Notes under the pieces: generated by a model
What the model saw: the letters and a program-made list of their open reading frames with translations, nothing else
Told to the model about the DNA's origin: nothing
Databases searched by the model: none
Origin: Helichrysum umbraculigerum
Lineage: Eukaryota > Streptophyta > Magnoliopsida > Asterales > Asteraceae
Length of the DNA: 64,000 nucleotides
Direction of reading: 5' to 3'
Assembly: GCA_949592205.1 (NCBI GenBank)
Contig: CATIUR010000003.1
Coordinates: forward strand, 17,160,001-17,224,000
Part shown: positions 41,597-52,100 of the stretch, piece by piece
How positions within the stretch are numbered: the stretch's first letter is position 1
Layout: every line of letters begins with the position of its first letter
Made by a program: the position numbers and the translations under genes

Positions 41597-42676
41597 TTAG
41601 TTGGTGCTGGAACCACCAGGACCGGAAGTGCGCAGAAGTGGAATCCTGGGGTTACGTGGGTATATTCTTAGAAAATGGCGAGCGATGATGTTGACGATGT
41701 TTGGAATCTCAGATGAAAATATAAGGAAGCTCTGCAGATGCTGCTCTGTAATCTTTTTTATGTGCGGCAGGTCCCAAGTGATTTCCTTTACTGTGCTGGA
41801 GATAATTCCGCGGGAATTTACAAAAGAGAATCCATCAGCTTCAATCATCTCTCGTTCAGGATGGTATTGTCTGAGTGAGTCTATAAATCCAAAGAACTGC
41901 AGGTGTAAAGTCTCGTGATCTGCAATACTGGAGTTTACTCCAAGTTCTCGGATAGATTCATGAATACCGTGGATGAGATTGGTCTGGTAGTGGGAAAACG
42001 TGAGGTCGGAGTTCTTAAAGGTATTGTTCATCATGTCGTAAACCTCACGTAATCCGTAGTTGAATATTTGACTATGTTCTTCATCAGGTACTTCAGCGAA
42101 GATTTCCTTGATTCGATCAGTGAGGAAGTTCGCGATGTTAACCATTGAACCTTCTGGAATAGAAGAAGGGATGACACGCGTCCTCTCGTCAGAACTCTCG
42201 TACTCGAGATCTTCGGCAATCTTGTGAGTGTGGTACTCGATGGTGCAGTCAATGTAGAACCTATGAGGAGAGGTCTCGTCGATATGATCATTCCTAGCCA
42301 TAGAATCTAGGAGTCCCCTAAGATCATTCATCAACCGGATGTCTATGTCTGCGTCAGGATTCCCAGTAGCATTGTACATATTGCTACGATAAGAATTTAA
42401 GAACTCGTGTTGCTCAGCAGAATATGGAAATGCGGATCTGAACAGTGTGTCATAGATCTTCCTGTACATGCGTCTTTGGTCTTCAAAGAACTCAAGCTCC
42501 TCAGGTGTTGGTCCAGCAATGTGGTGCTCTCGTAGCAATTGAGCAGCGAGGTCTTCGGCAAAGGCATTTAGGCGGTTGTGGAAGAATCTGTAATCTTGGG
42601 AATTCTCGGCTTGGTTGACCTCAGATTCGGCTATGATTTCCTCAATCAGGTTCCTTTTGGTGTGGAGTGTAATCAT
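41597..42676 (-). CDS. ATH-B 359-residue protein of unknown function
   Basis: I do not recognise this protein. It is intact (359 residues), starts MITLHTKRNLIEEII, is mostly hydrophilic and looks largely alpha-helical, with many acidic residues and few Cys. It has no signal peptide, membrane segment, zinc knuckle, DDE, RT or protease motif. It occupies the place where RT and integrase would be and is followed by the GGGAGGC motif that follows pol in ATH-A. Its start overlaps the stop of the upstream ORF (42642-42644) by 35 nt in another frame, so expression could be by frameshift, re-initiation or its own start. An intact frame in an otherwise stop-containing element hints at selection or youth. 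It could be a captured host gene or a lineage-specific Athila ORF. Confidence 0.6.
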   Translation of the reverse strand: MITLHTKRNLIEEIIAESEVNQAENSQDYRFFHNRLNAFAEDLAAQLLREHHIAGPTPEELEFFEDQRRMYRKIYDTLFRSAFPYSAEQHEFLNSYRSNMYNATGNPDADIDIRLMNDLRGLLDSMARNDHIDETSPHRFYIDCTIEYHTHKIAEDLEYESSDERTRVIPSSIPEGSMVNIANFLTDRIKEIFAEVPDEEHSQIFNYGLREVYDMMNNTFKNSDLTFSHYQTNLIHGIHESIRELGVNSSIADHETLHLQFFGFIDSLRQYHPEREMIEADGFSFVNSRGIISSTVKEITWDLPHIKKITEQHLQSFLIFSSEIPNIVNIIARHFLRIYPRNPRIPLLRTSGPGGSSTN

Positions 42677-43142
42677 TGGTGGAGTTAATGATAATGCTTG
42701 TCATCATAGGTATGTCGTTTTCGAATTCTTCAATAGCACTAATCATTTCCTCATGGTTGGAGATAGTCGGAATTTGAGGAGAAGCGGGAATAGTTGAAGA
42801 TGCAAGAAGCCGGACAGACCGAATATCTATTGGAATATCAGTATAGATGATGTCATCGTCATCACTCTCCTCAGCTGGAGTATCCCTTGCCTGGAAATCA
42901 GGGAACTCAACACTATCGGATGGTGGAAGGGAGTCATCAGTAATCTGAGATATCGGCTGAGAGGAATCCATCTCGATGTCTTTTTCCTCCTGAGAATCAG
43001 AATCACGGCTAGATCCGGATGTACTTCCCTTCTCGAACTGACTTCGAGGTGCAGATGCGTCAAAGGTTTGAATCCTTTGGGGAAGTCGGGATGCTTTATA
43101 TGCTGCAATCTTTCTCAAGAGTTTGTCTCGAAGCTCCGGGTG
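42642..43142 (-). CDS. ATH-B acidic ORF, third segment of the Gag-protease frame
   Basis: This stretch is in the same frame as gag and protease and is separated from the protease part only by TAG at 43143-43145. The open part after that stop begins HPELRDKLLRK and includes a basic start, a Ser-rich and acidic middle (SDSQEEKDIEMDSSQ; EESDDDDIIYTD) and no recognised domain. There is no ATG at its start; the first possible start is a TTG at 43118. It ends at TGA 42642-42644. Most likely the C-terminal extension of the ATH-B polyprotein, cut off by a recent nonsense change. Confidence 0.5.
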   Translation of the reverse strand, partial: HPELRDKLLRKIAAYKASRLPQRIQTFDASAPRSQFEKGSTSGSSRDSDSQEEKDIEMDSSQPISQITDDSLPPSDSVEFPDFQARDTPAEESDDDDIIYTDIPIDIRSVRLLASSTIPASPQIPTISNHEEMISAIEEFENDIPMMTSIIINSTNDYTPHQKEPD

Positions 43143-44423
43143 CTATGTGGATAAAGCTATAGTCTTCTCAATATTCAGCAGAGCGTCAAGTCGAGGAGAC
43201 ACGAGAGGTTTGGTGGGATCAATAGCTGATGCAATGAGTTTCTCCATGGTGAGACCAAATTCTGCATCGTGAGAGTAATCAGCCGGTGTGTCTTCATCTG
43301 ATTCATCTTGTGACAGAGGGATGAAGTTCTCGAGGTTCTCGATTTGCATAATCTCTGCTGTTGGTAAATATGAGTCAGGAAGGTATTGATGAGGTGGTGT
43401 GGACTGATATACTTCCTCGGGCTCTGATTCTTCCTGTTCGGATTCTTCCATTTCTTCTGGTTCCGTTTCTTCCATCTCTTCTTCCTCTGGTTCTGTTTCA
43501 GGTTGTTCCTCTTCTTCTTCATCCTGCTCTGAATCTTCCTCCTCTTCTATTTCTTCTTCTGGTTCAGATTCTTCTATTTCCTCGTCTTCTGATTCTGACT
43601 CTTCAGTAGCTGAGATAAGACAAGTATGCTCGTATGGCCTGTATGGTTCTGGCTCTGAATCAGAAGTGTCATTATCCGAAGTGACTCTGCCTATGGATAT
43701 TGCGTATATCTCTGCATGCTCCATTATTGAACAGTCGTTCTGATCAATTTTGTATGATATTGTCTGTCCATGTGCTCGTAGACTGATAACCTGAGAATAT
43801 ACGTCAATAACAGCACGTGCAGTATTCATGAATGGCCTACCTAGGATAATGGGTATGTTAATGTCTTCCTGTATATCCATCACTACAAAGTCAGTGGGGA
43901 AATAAAACCTGTCAACTTTTACCATGACGTTCTCAGCAATGCCTTTCGGGTATCGGACTGATTGATCGGCAAGCTGGACGCTCATTTTAGTGGGCTGGAG
44001 AGGTCCTAATTCTAATCTGGAGTAGAGCGAGTAAGGCATCAGATTGATACTAGCTCCAAGATCGGCAAAGGAGCGTATTGTGCCTGAGTGATAGATGGAA
44101 CAGGGCAAGGTGAATCGACCCGTGTCTCCTAGTTTTTCCGGTAAGGCATTCTGGATGACGGCTGAACACTCGGCGTTCAGGGAGACTTTAGGAGTGGAAG
44201 GAATCTTGTCCTTAGTTGCCAGCATTCGTCGGATGTACTTCGTACTAGAAGGGATTCTAGACACGGTGTCTAAGAATTTTCCATCAAGTTTGAATGACTT
44301 GGCATTGTACTTCTTGTGTAGGCGGTTAGGGAAAGGAATCTCAACTTCACGACTCGGCGTGGGCTTTGATTTGGTCTCAACTGTCGGCTGGACAGGAGAA
44401 TGTTCCCTTGGAGAAGCAGTCAT
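43143..44423 (-). CDS. pro: ATH-B protease with Glu-rich tail
   Basis: The aspartic protease is at about residues 75-225: LGDTGRFTLPC, active site DLGAS (Asp121), then IILGRPFMNTARAVIDV. It matches the ATH-A protease closely. Residues about 270-345 are nearly all Glu, with Ser and Asp, encoded by a strongly strand-biased TTC/CTT tract on the plus strand (43395-43610). The frame is continuous with gag upstream: 127 codons open between the gag TAG at 44805 and the ATG at 44423. It ends in TAG at 43143-43145. Protease would mature Gag; RT and RNase H, which follow protease in ATH-A, are missing. Confidence 0.85.
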   Translation of the reverse strand: MTASPREHSPVQPTVETKSKPTPSREVEIPFPNRLHKKYNAKSFKLDGKFLDTVSRIPSSTKYIRRMLATKDKIPSTPKVSLNAECSAVIQNALPEKLGDTGRFTLPCSIYHSGTIRSFADLGASINLMPYSLYSRLELGPLQPTKMSVQLADQSVRYPKGIAENVMVKVDRFYFPTDFVVMDIQEDINIPIILGRPFMNTARAVIDVYSQVISLRAHGQTISYKIDQNDCSIMEHAEIYAISIGRVTSDNDTSDSEPEPYRPYEHTCLISATEESESEDEEIEESEPEEEIEEEEDSEQDEEEEEQPETEPEEEEMEETEPEEMEESEQEESEPEEVYQSTPPHQYLPDSYLPTAEIMQIENLENFIPLSQDESDEDTPADYSHDAEFGLTMEKLIASAIDPTKPLVSPRLDALLNIEKTIALST

Positions 44424-44804
44424 AGAAGGAGTTGGTTTATCAGAGTTTAAGGTCTTGGCTTCCTCGACGTGGGGGTTCTGAATAGTATTGCTTGGTAAGG
44501 TCCCTTGCGGTCGGGTATCGAGACGTTGGGCTAACTGACCGATCTGGTTCTCAAGGCTTTTTAGGACCGAGAGTTGATTTCGAAGGAATAGATCAGTTTG
44601 GTCTTGTCGAGCCGTAGTCTTTTGGTTGAAAGCGGTTTGACCTTGGATGAATTTGTTGAGGTTGTCATCAGTACTCGTGACTGGAATGATGGTCTTTGCA
44701 GGCTCAGCAGGCTGGGTATCCTCAGTGGCGGTTAATGGAAGTGGTTGATTGTATGGAAGTTGTGGTTGTTGGGGGTAAGTCGGATATCGTGGCTGAAACC
44801 TGGG

Positions 44805-45923
44805 CTAGAAAGGGGGTTGGTTGTTCCGTGGAGGATATTGGTTTCCTCGAGTTCCGGGTGGTGAAGTTCTAGCGAAGCCGGGAGGATTTTGAGGTCTGAC
44901 AGGAAACTGGGCATAGTAGACTGAACCGTCAGTAGGATCTTCGTACTCAACCTCGTATTCTTCAGCGGGATGGTTGGTACAGTTCTGGCAAGCCTGAACT
45001 TGGTGGATCTGCTGTGGTTGTTTCTTCAGATCTGCTATCTGTTTTATCAGAGTCTCAATTTGATCACTCAGAGACTTAATGGCTTCAGTTTGGCGGGTGT
45101 TGTTTGCGGAGAGGGGTAAAGATGAGGATTGCTCATCAGACTTCCAATCGTGGTGGTGCATTGTCATATCCTCAATCAAGCTCCATGATTCATCATCAGT
45201 AAGTTTCATGAAGTTTCCTTGAGCTGCTGCGTCAAGATTGATGCGATGGTTAGGATCAAGACCTCGGTAGAAGGTGCACACCTTGTCAGTCTTTGTCATT
45301 TGGTGGTTTGGACATTTTCTCAGTAAACTCTTGAATCGCTCCCATGCTGAGTAGATAGATTCATCGTGGGCTTGTTGGAAGTTTGCGATGTCATTCTTTG
45401 CCTGAGTTTGTTTGGACGGGGGAAAGTATCTAGCGAGAAACTTATTACCCATGTCGGTCCATGAGGTGATTGAGCCGGTCTCAAGTCCCTCAAACCAGGT
45501 AGAAGCATGTAAAGCGAGAGAATAGGGGAACAAGTATAAGCGGATGATATCCTGCTCAACCCCATTCTGCTTATAGGAGTTTGAAACCTGAATGAATTTG
45601 TCGATATGAGCGTTGGGATCATCACGGGGTAGACCGTGGAATTGGCAGTTATCCTTTATGAGTTGTACGATGTGGTGTTTAAGCTCAAAAGAAGCTCCGT
45701 CAATCACTGGATAGCTAATCGGTCCTCCTCGTCCTTCGATGGATGGTTTGGTGTTGTCGGCGAGAGTAACACGAGCTGCCATTTGTGGAAAATGGGAACG
45801 TCTTTCTTTGCGGATGGTACGGATAATCGACTCAGGATCGGGTACGAAAATGAGAGATTCAGATCCGGATGATCTGGTCGAATATCGTTGTGGGATATGG
45901 GAAGATATTGTCGGTTGGAACAA
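44805..45923 (-). CDS. gag: ATH-B Gag
   Basis: The 372-residue frame starts MFQPTISSHIPQRYS, about 80 nt after the PBS. The internal MAARVTLADNTKPSIEGRGG (about residue 48) aligns with the very start of ATH-A Gag (MANRITLASSTQPLLEGRGG), so either ATG may be used. The gag domain covers about residues 115-235 (LFPYSLALHASTWF, WERFKSLLRKCPNH). A CQNCTNH stub near 320 is an incomplete zinc knuckle. The frame stops at TAG 44805-44807 inside a Pro/Asn/Gln-rich linker and is open again beyond it to the protease, so Gag and protease were one polyprotein. Gag would co-assemble with particles of ATH-A-type relatives. Confidence 0.88.
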   Translation of the reverse strand: MFQPTISSHIPQRYSTRSSGSESLIFVPDPESIIRTIRKERRSHFPQMAARVTLADNTKPSIEGRGGPISYPVIDGASFELKHHIVQLIKDNCQFHGLPRDDPNAHIDKFIQVSNSYKQNGVEQDIIRLYLFPYSLALHASTWFEGLETGSITSWTDMGNKFLARYFPPSKQTQAKNDIANFQQAHDESIYSAWERFKSLLRKCPNHQMTKTDKVCTFYRGLDPNHRINLDAAAQGNFMKLTDDESWSLIEDMTMHHHDWKSDEQSSSLPLSANNTRQTEAIKSLSDQIETLIKQIADLKKQPQQIHQVQACQNCTNHPAEEYEVEYEDPTDGSVYYAQFPVRPQNPPGFARTSPPGTRGNQYPPRNNQPPF

Positions 45924-46001
45924 GGAAAAGAAAATAAGAATGGGAAAGAAGTATCACTAAATAGATAACTTGTCTGGATGCTTCAGAGTCTTACGATTAA
46001 C

Positions 46002-46019
46002 TCCCCGGCAGCGGCGCCA
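46002..46019 (-). other. ATH-B primer binding site (tRNA-Asp type)
   Basis: Minus-strand TGGCGCCGCTGCCGGGGA, identical to the ATH-A site, 6 nt from the end of the 5' LTR. Confidence 0.92.
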
Positions 46020-46025
46020 AAAACT

Positions 46026-47820
46026 TGTCGTATGCCCGATCAGTCACGGTCGTCAACGCAACGGAAAGAGGACACGGCAATGGAGTTTTAAATTTATAAG
46101 AGCTGGGGACCTAAGTTTTACTACGGCTGTATAGCAGCAGTATGACCTAGGGTCGTTCTTCAAGCTAATCGTATTGTGAAACGAGAGTATCAAGACAAGT
46201 CGTTTATTTTAGTGATGGGATTTTTAAAACAGAGTTTGAGTGGGTTTTTTGTTACTTAGGTCCGTATTTTAAAGCAATTAAATAAAAAGTAAATAAATGG
46301 AAAATAGAAATAGGGATGAAATCAGTATGGAGGATATGTGTCTGTTATGACTTCGTTAGCTTATGCGGAGGTGATGCTAGGGTTTTAGTATGAAAACGTC
46401 TTTTAAAGGTTTGTGTCTTATCTGAGCTTAATTGTTCGTAGTGTAAACACTAGTACCCTACTGATTGGGGAAACCAATCAATATGTCACTGAATACTAGG
46501 CCAAATTGAGTCTGATCGGAGGAGGATGCTCAACTCTTCAACGTTATCCAGTGATGGAGTAACGACCCTTCTTGGAATGTTAGATCCTGGGTGCATGAGA
46601 TAGAGTAACATACCCACTGAGGTTCCGACCTTTCTTAACACTACGGGGACAACGAAGTCAAACAAGGCATTTAAGATTAAGACTTGGTTTGGTGACTATT
46701 AACTTTATATTAATGGTTATATTTTAGCCTAGAGCTTTCATCACGGTGTACATTGCGACTATGCATTTCCACAGTTTTCCAGACCTAAGATGTACTAACG
46801 GTGTACAGTGCATCTAAGCATTTCCACAGTGTTCCTGATCTTTAGGTGTACTAACGGTGTACAGTGCGATCAAACATTTCCACAGCTTTGAAGTCAAACC
46901 AGGATGTGACACAGTCTTCAACCACCGACATTTCCTTAGCTCTACGTATTTGTACTTCACCAAAGGTGTTTCCAACGTTACACGAAGTACAGTGTCGTTT
47001 ATCGTGGTCTTTCCGGGGTCACATACTTTATGGTCACTCTAGACTAGTTTAAACTACGTTTGTATTAAAGCCCAACCATCTATGATATAAACCAGCCCTC
47101 ACTATTTCCCAATAAATTCCTGATTGATTCACGGTGTACTATACGAAAGGTTTTAAAGAGTATTTCCACAGCTACACAATTCAGACCATGTTTACAGTTT
47201 CAGAAAACATAGATAGGTAGTGACCGTTTGATCAAGGTTCGCGACTCCTTGTCATAAAGGTTCTAACCACGTTTAATTGGAGGAAAGGCGATTTGGTTTA
47301 GAAATTCATAAATACTAGATTAATAGATCACCGGTTTTCATTTATATCATATAACTGGAAACATTATTTCCACAACGGATTGTGCCCACGACTTTCATAG
47401 CTTCCACGTTCCGTACTACACACATAAGTGATGATTCCGGCGCTATACAAATGAAAGCCGTATAACGTTACCTCCGTTATTTCATAATGTTATCCAATTA
47501 TATGTTTAAAGCAGCATCACCCCACACATATATAAACTAACTACATCATAACAAATACACAAGGAAACTACTCACTACGCATAATAACAGATCCTAAATC
47601 TAGCATAATAACAATAGCAATTATCATTATAACAGATAAGGAAAGAAGTAACCGTTAATAAAGCGTAGATTGAATAAGCGTTTAGAGAGAGAGTACAAGT
47701 AGAACTTCCGCAATATCCTTGACAATATTACAATAAAAGCCCCTGGACTATTCCCTACGCTATTACAAAAGTAGTCCCTCCGTTAGTTTCAGTTAAATAT
47801 TAACTGAGAACTAACTGGAT
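46026..47820 (-). repeat. ATH-B 5' LTR, PBS-proximal part
   Basis: It matches 36686-38480 of the other LTR nearly base for base and ends at the CHR-1 target duplication TGGAT (47816-47820). Confidence 0.92.
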
Positions 47821-48242
47821 TGTAACACCCTCCCCCTGAGCCCACTGGGCTCACGCGGTCCACAGCTGGGCCTGAGGAGCAATGTTAATATAATCCCACT
47901 AGGCCAGGTCTGCAGCCCAATGCACCCCAACCACATCACCTATGGATTTCACCAATAGGTAGGTTGTTGAGTCTCGAACCTGAGACCCCTTTAATACTAA
48001 GTCTTACCACTTAGTATCACCAATTGAGCTGCAGCTCAATTGGTGATACTAAGTGGTAAGACTTAGTATTAAAGGGGTCTCAGGTTCGAGACTCAACAAC
48101 CTACCTATTGGTGAAATCCATAGGTGATGTGGTTGGGGTGCATTGGACTGCAGACCTGGCCCAGTGGGATTATATTAACATTGCTCCTCAGGCCCAGCTG
48201 TGGACCGCGTGAGCCCAGTGGGCTCAGGGGGAGGGTGTTACA
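47821..48242. repeat. 422-bp near-perfect palindrome of a tRNA-derived (SINE- or TRIM-like) unit
   Basis: The arms 47821-48031 and 48032-48242 are each 211 bp, meet without spacer at GAGCTG/CAGCTC, and differ at two positions in my alignment. Read outward from the centre each arm has a Pol III-type A box (AGCTCAATTGG, 48033-48043) and B box (GGTTCGAGACT, 48083-48093), then a GC-rich body ending GGGGGAGGGTGTTACA. So two tRNA-derived units stand head to head. Its outer end coincides with the CHR-1 left boundary. Confidence 0.85.
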
Positions 48243-48322
48243 TAAAAAGTGCACTTTTTATGTAACACCCTCCCCCTGAGCCCACTGGGCTCACGCGGTC
48301 CACAGCTGGGCCTGAGGAGCAA
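48243..48322. repeat. Palindromic spacer and third, partial copy of the unit
   Basis: TAAAAAGTG/CACTTTTTA at 48243-48260 is a perfect palindrome. It is followed by the first about 66 bp of the unit in its first orientation (48261-48326), so a second inverted pair with about 75-bp arms is centred at 48251/48252. The copy then changes into CHR-1 LTR sequence across the shared TGTT at 48323-48326. Confidence 0.85.
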
Positions 48323-48954
48323 TGTTGTTAATGAGGTCAACGAGTTGATGAACTGTTGGTTGGGCTAGTGTGTTGTTGTGTGAATGGTACAGGGATGTAC
48401 TTCATTTGTTGTGTGTGCTGAACTGTACCTAAGTATAATAAACACTAGCTATCGGTCTCGTCCGTTATGGCCATACGGATATGTTTGGATAAGTGATCTT
48501 GGGGAGCCACCCGGGTTCTAAGGTTATCCCCGGATCCGCCGATCCTCATTAAGTTGTTGTTGATTGTTGTGGTTGCGATTACTTGTTGTAGTTAATTGGT
48601 TTAGCTAAGTTAAATGTTGAGTGTTGGATTTACTCACTTAGCTATGTGCTAATCCCTCGTTGTTACTTCCTGCAGAATTTTGTTTTGTGCATGTGGGTGG
48701 GTAGCAGGAAGTTCAAACCTTGGAAGCATGGAATGTTTGATATTCAAGCTACTCTGATTATTTTGTAACAGTTTAGTTTAGTTTATATAATACCCTGTCA
48801 TGCTAATCTTTTGATCAAGTGTTAAATTGATGTGACTTAAACATCTAAACTGTTTTTGGTATTTTCGAAGAATATGTAACAAATTATGGCATTTCATTTA
48901 TCTTCGCTTCCGTATTATCTATAATATTATTACAAGTAAATGAGGGGTGTTATA
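48323..48954 (+). repeat. CHR-1 5' LTR, remaining 632 bp
   Basis: It matches 55215-55846 of the 3' LTR with four substitutions and equal length. The promoter, leader donor and GC-box regions of the LTR are missing here. Confidence 0.92.
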
Positions 48955-48957
48955 AGT

Positions 48958-48969
48958 TGGTATCAGAGC
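48958..48969 (+). other. CHR-1 primer binding site
   Basis: TGGTATCAGAGC lies 3 nt after the LTR end. It is complementary to initiator-Met tRNA. Confidence 0.95.
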
Positions 48970-49128
48970 ATAGTTTTGGGATAATTGTTCATTGTTGAAT
49001 GATCAATCCCAAAACTCGAGCGTGATATATCAAACATTCTTGGGAATGGGATTAGTATTGGTTGATGGTAGTTAGTATTTAGATGCTAACGATTAACAAA
49101 AGTTCAAGTGTTGTGTTGAATTTCAGAA

Positions 49129-52100
49129 ATGGCAGATAACGAACCACCGACCACCAACCTCAACAATGCCTCCAGGATCGTCGCTCCTCAAATCGGGACT
49201 CATACCGAGCAACATGATCATAATGGTACTTCTCAACCAACCGGACAACAATCTAACCGAGATGAGTATATTCATGAGATGGAAGACGAGTTAGTATTCC
49301 TTAGGGAATTCAAGAGAAAAGCTGAGGAAGCTGCGACTAGACAGTTATTTCAACAAACCCCGGTCTTTGGTTCTAGTTCATCCTCTCAGTCAGAAAAGAA
49401 GTGTTCATACAAGACTTTTATGGCTAGTCGACCACCGGAATTTCAAGGAAGTAAAAATCCTACGGTAACTTTGAATTGGCTTAGGGATATGGAACGCAAA
49501 TTTGATGTGACTTGCTGTGATGAGGAACTTAAAGTCAAATATGCGGTTCAATGCATGAAGGATGATGCGATGGTTTGGTGGGATTCTGTTACCGGACACT
49601 TGCCGCAACAACAAAAGGGATCTATTAATTGGACTCAATTTCATCAGGCGGTTCATAACCAATACTGTTCGGATTTTGATATTGCTAGGATTCGAAGAGA
49701 GTTTGTGAATCTTCGATTAAAGGATGACATGACTATTGATGAATTGATTTCACAGTTTACGGATAAGCTTAGGTTCGTTCAACAATGGGTTCCGGATGAG
49801 AAAACTCAAATCGAACAATTTGTGGATGCTTTACCGGATAACTACCGTATGGTTGTGAGATTGGCTAAGAATTTATCGCATGCTTTTAACCTCGCGCGGT
49901 CTGCCGATAGTGATTTGAGAGGCTTGCGATTATGGCAAGGAAGGGATACAAGTTTCTCTAAGGCAAGAACTGAATCGTCGGGTAGGAATAAATCTAAGTG
50001 GCAAGGGAATCGACAAGGTGGTAAGAAATTTGTTGGAAGAAGTAGTTCTTCGGGAAGTTTTAATAGTTCCAACTGGTGTAGTTCGTGTAGGTCTCGGCAT
50101 GATGGTCCGTGTACGGCTAAGACAAACAAATGTATGAAGTGTGGTGAATTAGGTCATGAGATAAAAAGTTGCCGTTATCCAAATTTTTTTTGTTGGACTT
50201 GTAAGAAAGAAGGGCATAGGGTTGGTCAATGTCCGGAGGCAAGGTCGACGGGGTCGGGTTCGGTCGGGAGTTCGGGATCTTCCGGTCAGAAAAGAAAGAA
50301 CCCTCCTCCAGCAACTAGTAGGGCTTTTCAGATGACGGTTGATGAGGCCGTGCGTACTGAAGATGTTATCACGGGTACATTTCTTATAAACTCTGTACCT
50401 GCACGTGTATTGTTTGATTCGGGTGCTAATTGTACTTTCATTTCTGTGCAATTTTGTGATAAGTTGAAATTAGCCCCTACTGTGATAACAAAGCCTATAG
50501 AAGTAGAAATAGTTAGTGGTAAGTTAGTTCCTGTTACCACCTCGGTGACTGGAGTTAATATTACTATTGATGATCATGTTTTTCCTATTTCCTTCTTGTT
50601 GATGCCAATCCCTAGTTTCGATGTAATAATTGGTATGGATTGGTTGAGTCAGAATAAGGCTAGTATTGATTGTCACCAGAAGTTGGTTAGGATCCCAATC
50701 TCCGATGGGTCATATGTTGTGGCTCGAGGAGAACGGGATGGTGTAGCTATTCCTTTGATTTCGTTGATGAAAGCTAGGAAGTCATTGTCAAAAGGTTGCG
50801 AGTCATACCTAGCCTATGTAGTCGATGCCAAATTAGAAAGGAAAACTGTTTCGGATGTTCCTGTTGTTTGTGAGTACCCTGAAGTGTTTCCCGATGAGTT
50901 GCCTGGGTTACCACCAGTTAGGAAAGTAGAATACAGAATTGACCTTGTTCCGGGCTCGTCGCCGATTGCTAAAGCTCCTTATAGATTAGCTCCTTCGGAG
51001 ATCCGTGAAATGATGAATCAGATTCAGGAATTGTTGGATAAAGGTTTTATCAGACCTAGTTCCTCGCCGTGGGGTGCACCAGTGTTATTTGTGAAAAAGA
51101 AAGATGGGTCATTGCGGATGTGTATTGATTATAGAGAATTGAACAAGAGAACGGTAAAGAATAAGTACCCTCTTCCGAGAATAGATGACTTGTTTGATCA
51201 GTTACAAGGTTCTTCGGTATATTCTAAGATTGATTTGAGGTCGGGTTATCATCAAGTCCGGGTTTGTGAACAAGATATACCTAAAACTGCTTTTCGTACT
51301 AGGTACGGTCATTATGAATTTTTGGTTATGCCTTTTGGTTTGACGAATGCTCCAGCGGTATTTATGGATTTGATGAACCGTGTGTGTCGACCATACTTGG
51401 ATAAATTTGTGATTGTTTTCATTGATGATATACTTATTTATTCGAAATCTGAAACTGAGCATGCCACGCATTTGAGATTGGTTCTTGAAACATTGAGACA
51501 AGAACAGTTGTATGCAAAGTTTTCCAAATGTGAATTCTGGATTCGAGAAGTTCAGTTTTTGGGTCATATAATTTGTCGAGATGGTGTGAAAGTGGATCCA
51601 TCGAAGGTTGCAGCTGTGATGAATTGGAATGCGCCGAAATCTGTTTCTGAGATAAGGAGTTTCCTTGGGTTAGCGGGATATTATCGGAAATTTATCAAAG
51701 ATTTTTCTAAGATAGCCGGTCCGTTAACCAAACTAACACGTAAAGATGAGAAGTATGTGTGGACTGCTCAACAGGAGCAAGCTTTTCAGACATTGAAACA
51801 ATTGTTGTGTCAGACACCGATATTAGCATTACCAGAGGGTACTAATGATTTTGTGGTTTATTGCGACGCTTCATATTCGGGTTTGGGTTGTGTCTTAATG
51901 CAAAGGGATAGAGTTATCGCTTATGCTTCTCGACAGTTGAAACCACATGAGAAGAATTATCCTACGCATGATTTAGAACTCGCAGCAGTTGTATTTGCCC
52001 TAAAACTTTGGAGACATTACTTATATGGGACTCGATGTGTTGTTTGTACCGATCACAAGAGTTTACAGTATGTGTTCTCCCAGAAAGAATTGAATATGCG

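Noticed and set aside
43361..43609. Plus-strand Leu/Val-rich 82-residue frame
   Set aside because: It is the antisense of the Glu-rich tail of the ATH-B protease ORF.
47821..48242. Palindrome as a replication origin or hairpin telomere of a linear plasmid
   Set aside because: It lies within a nested retrotransposon LTR with matching target duplications on both sides and is made of a tRNA-derived repeat unit.
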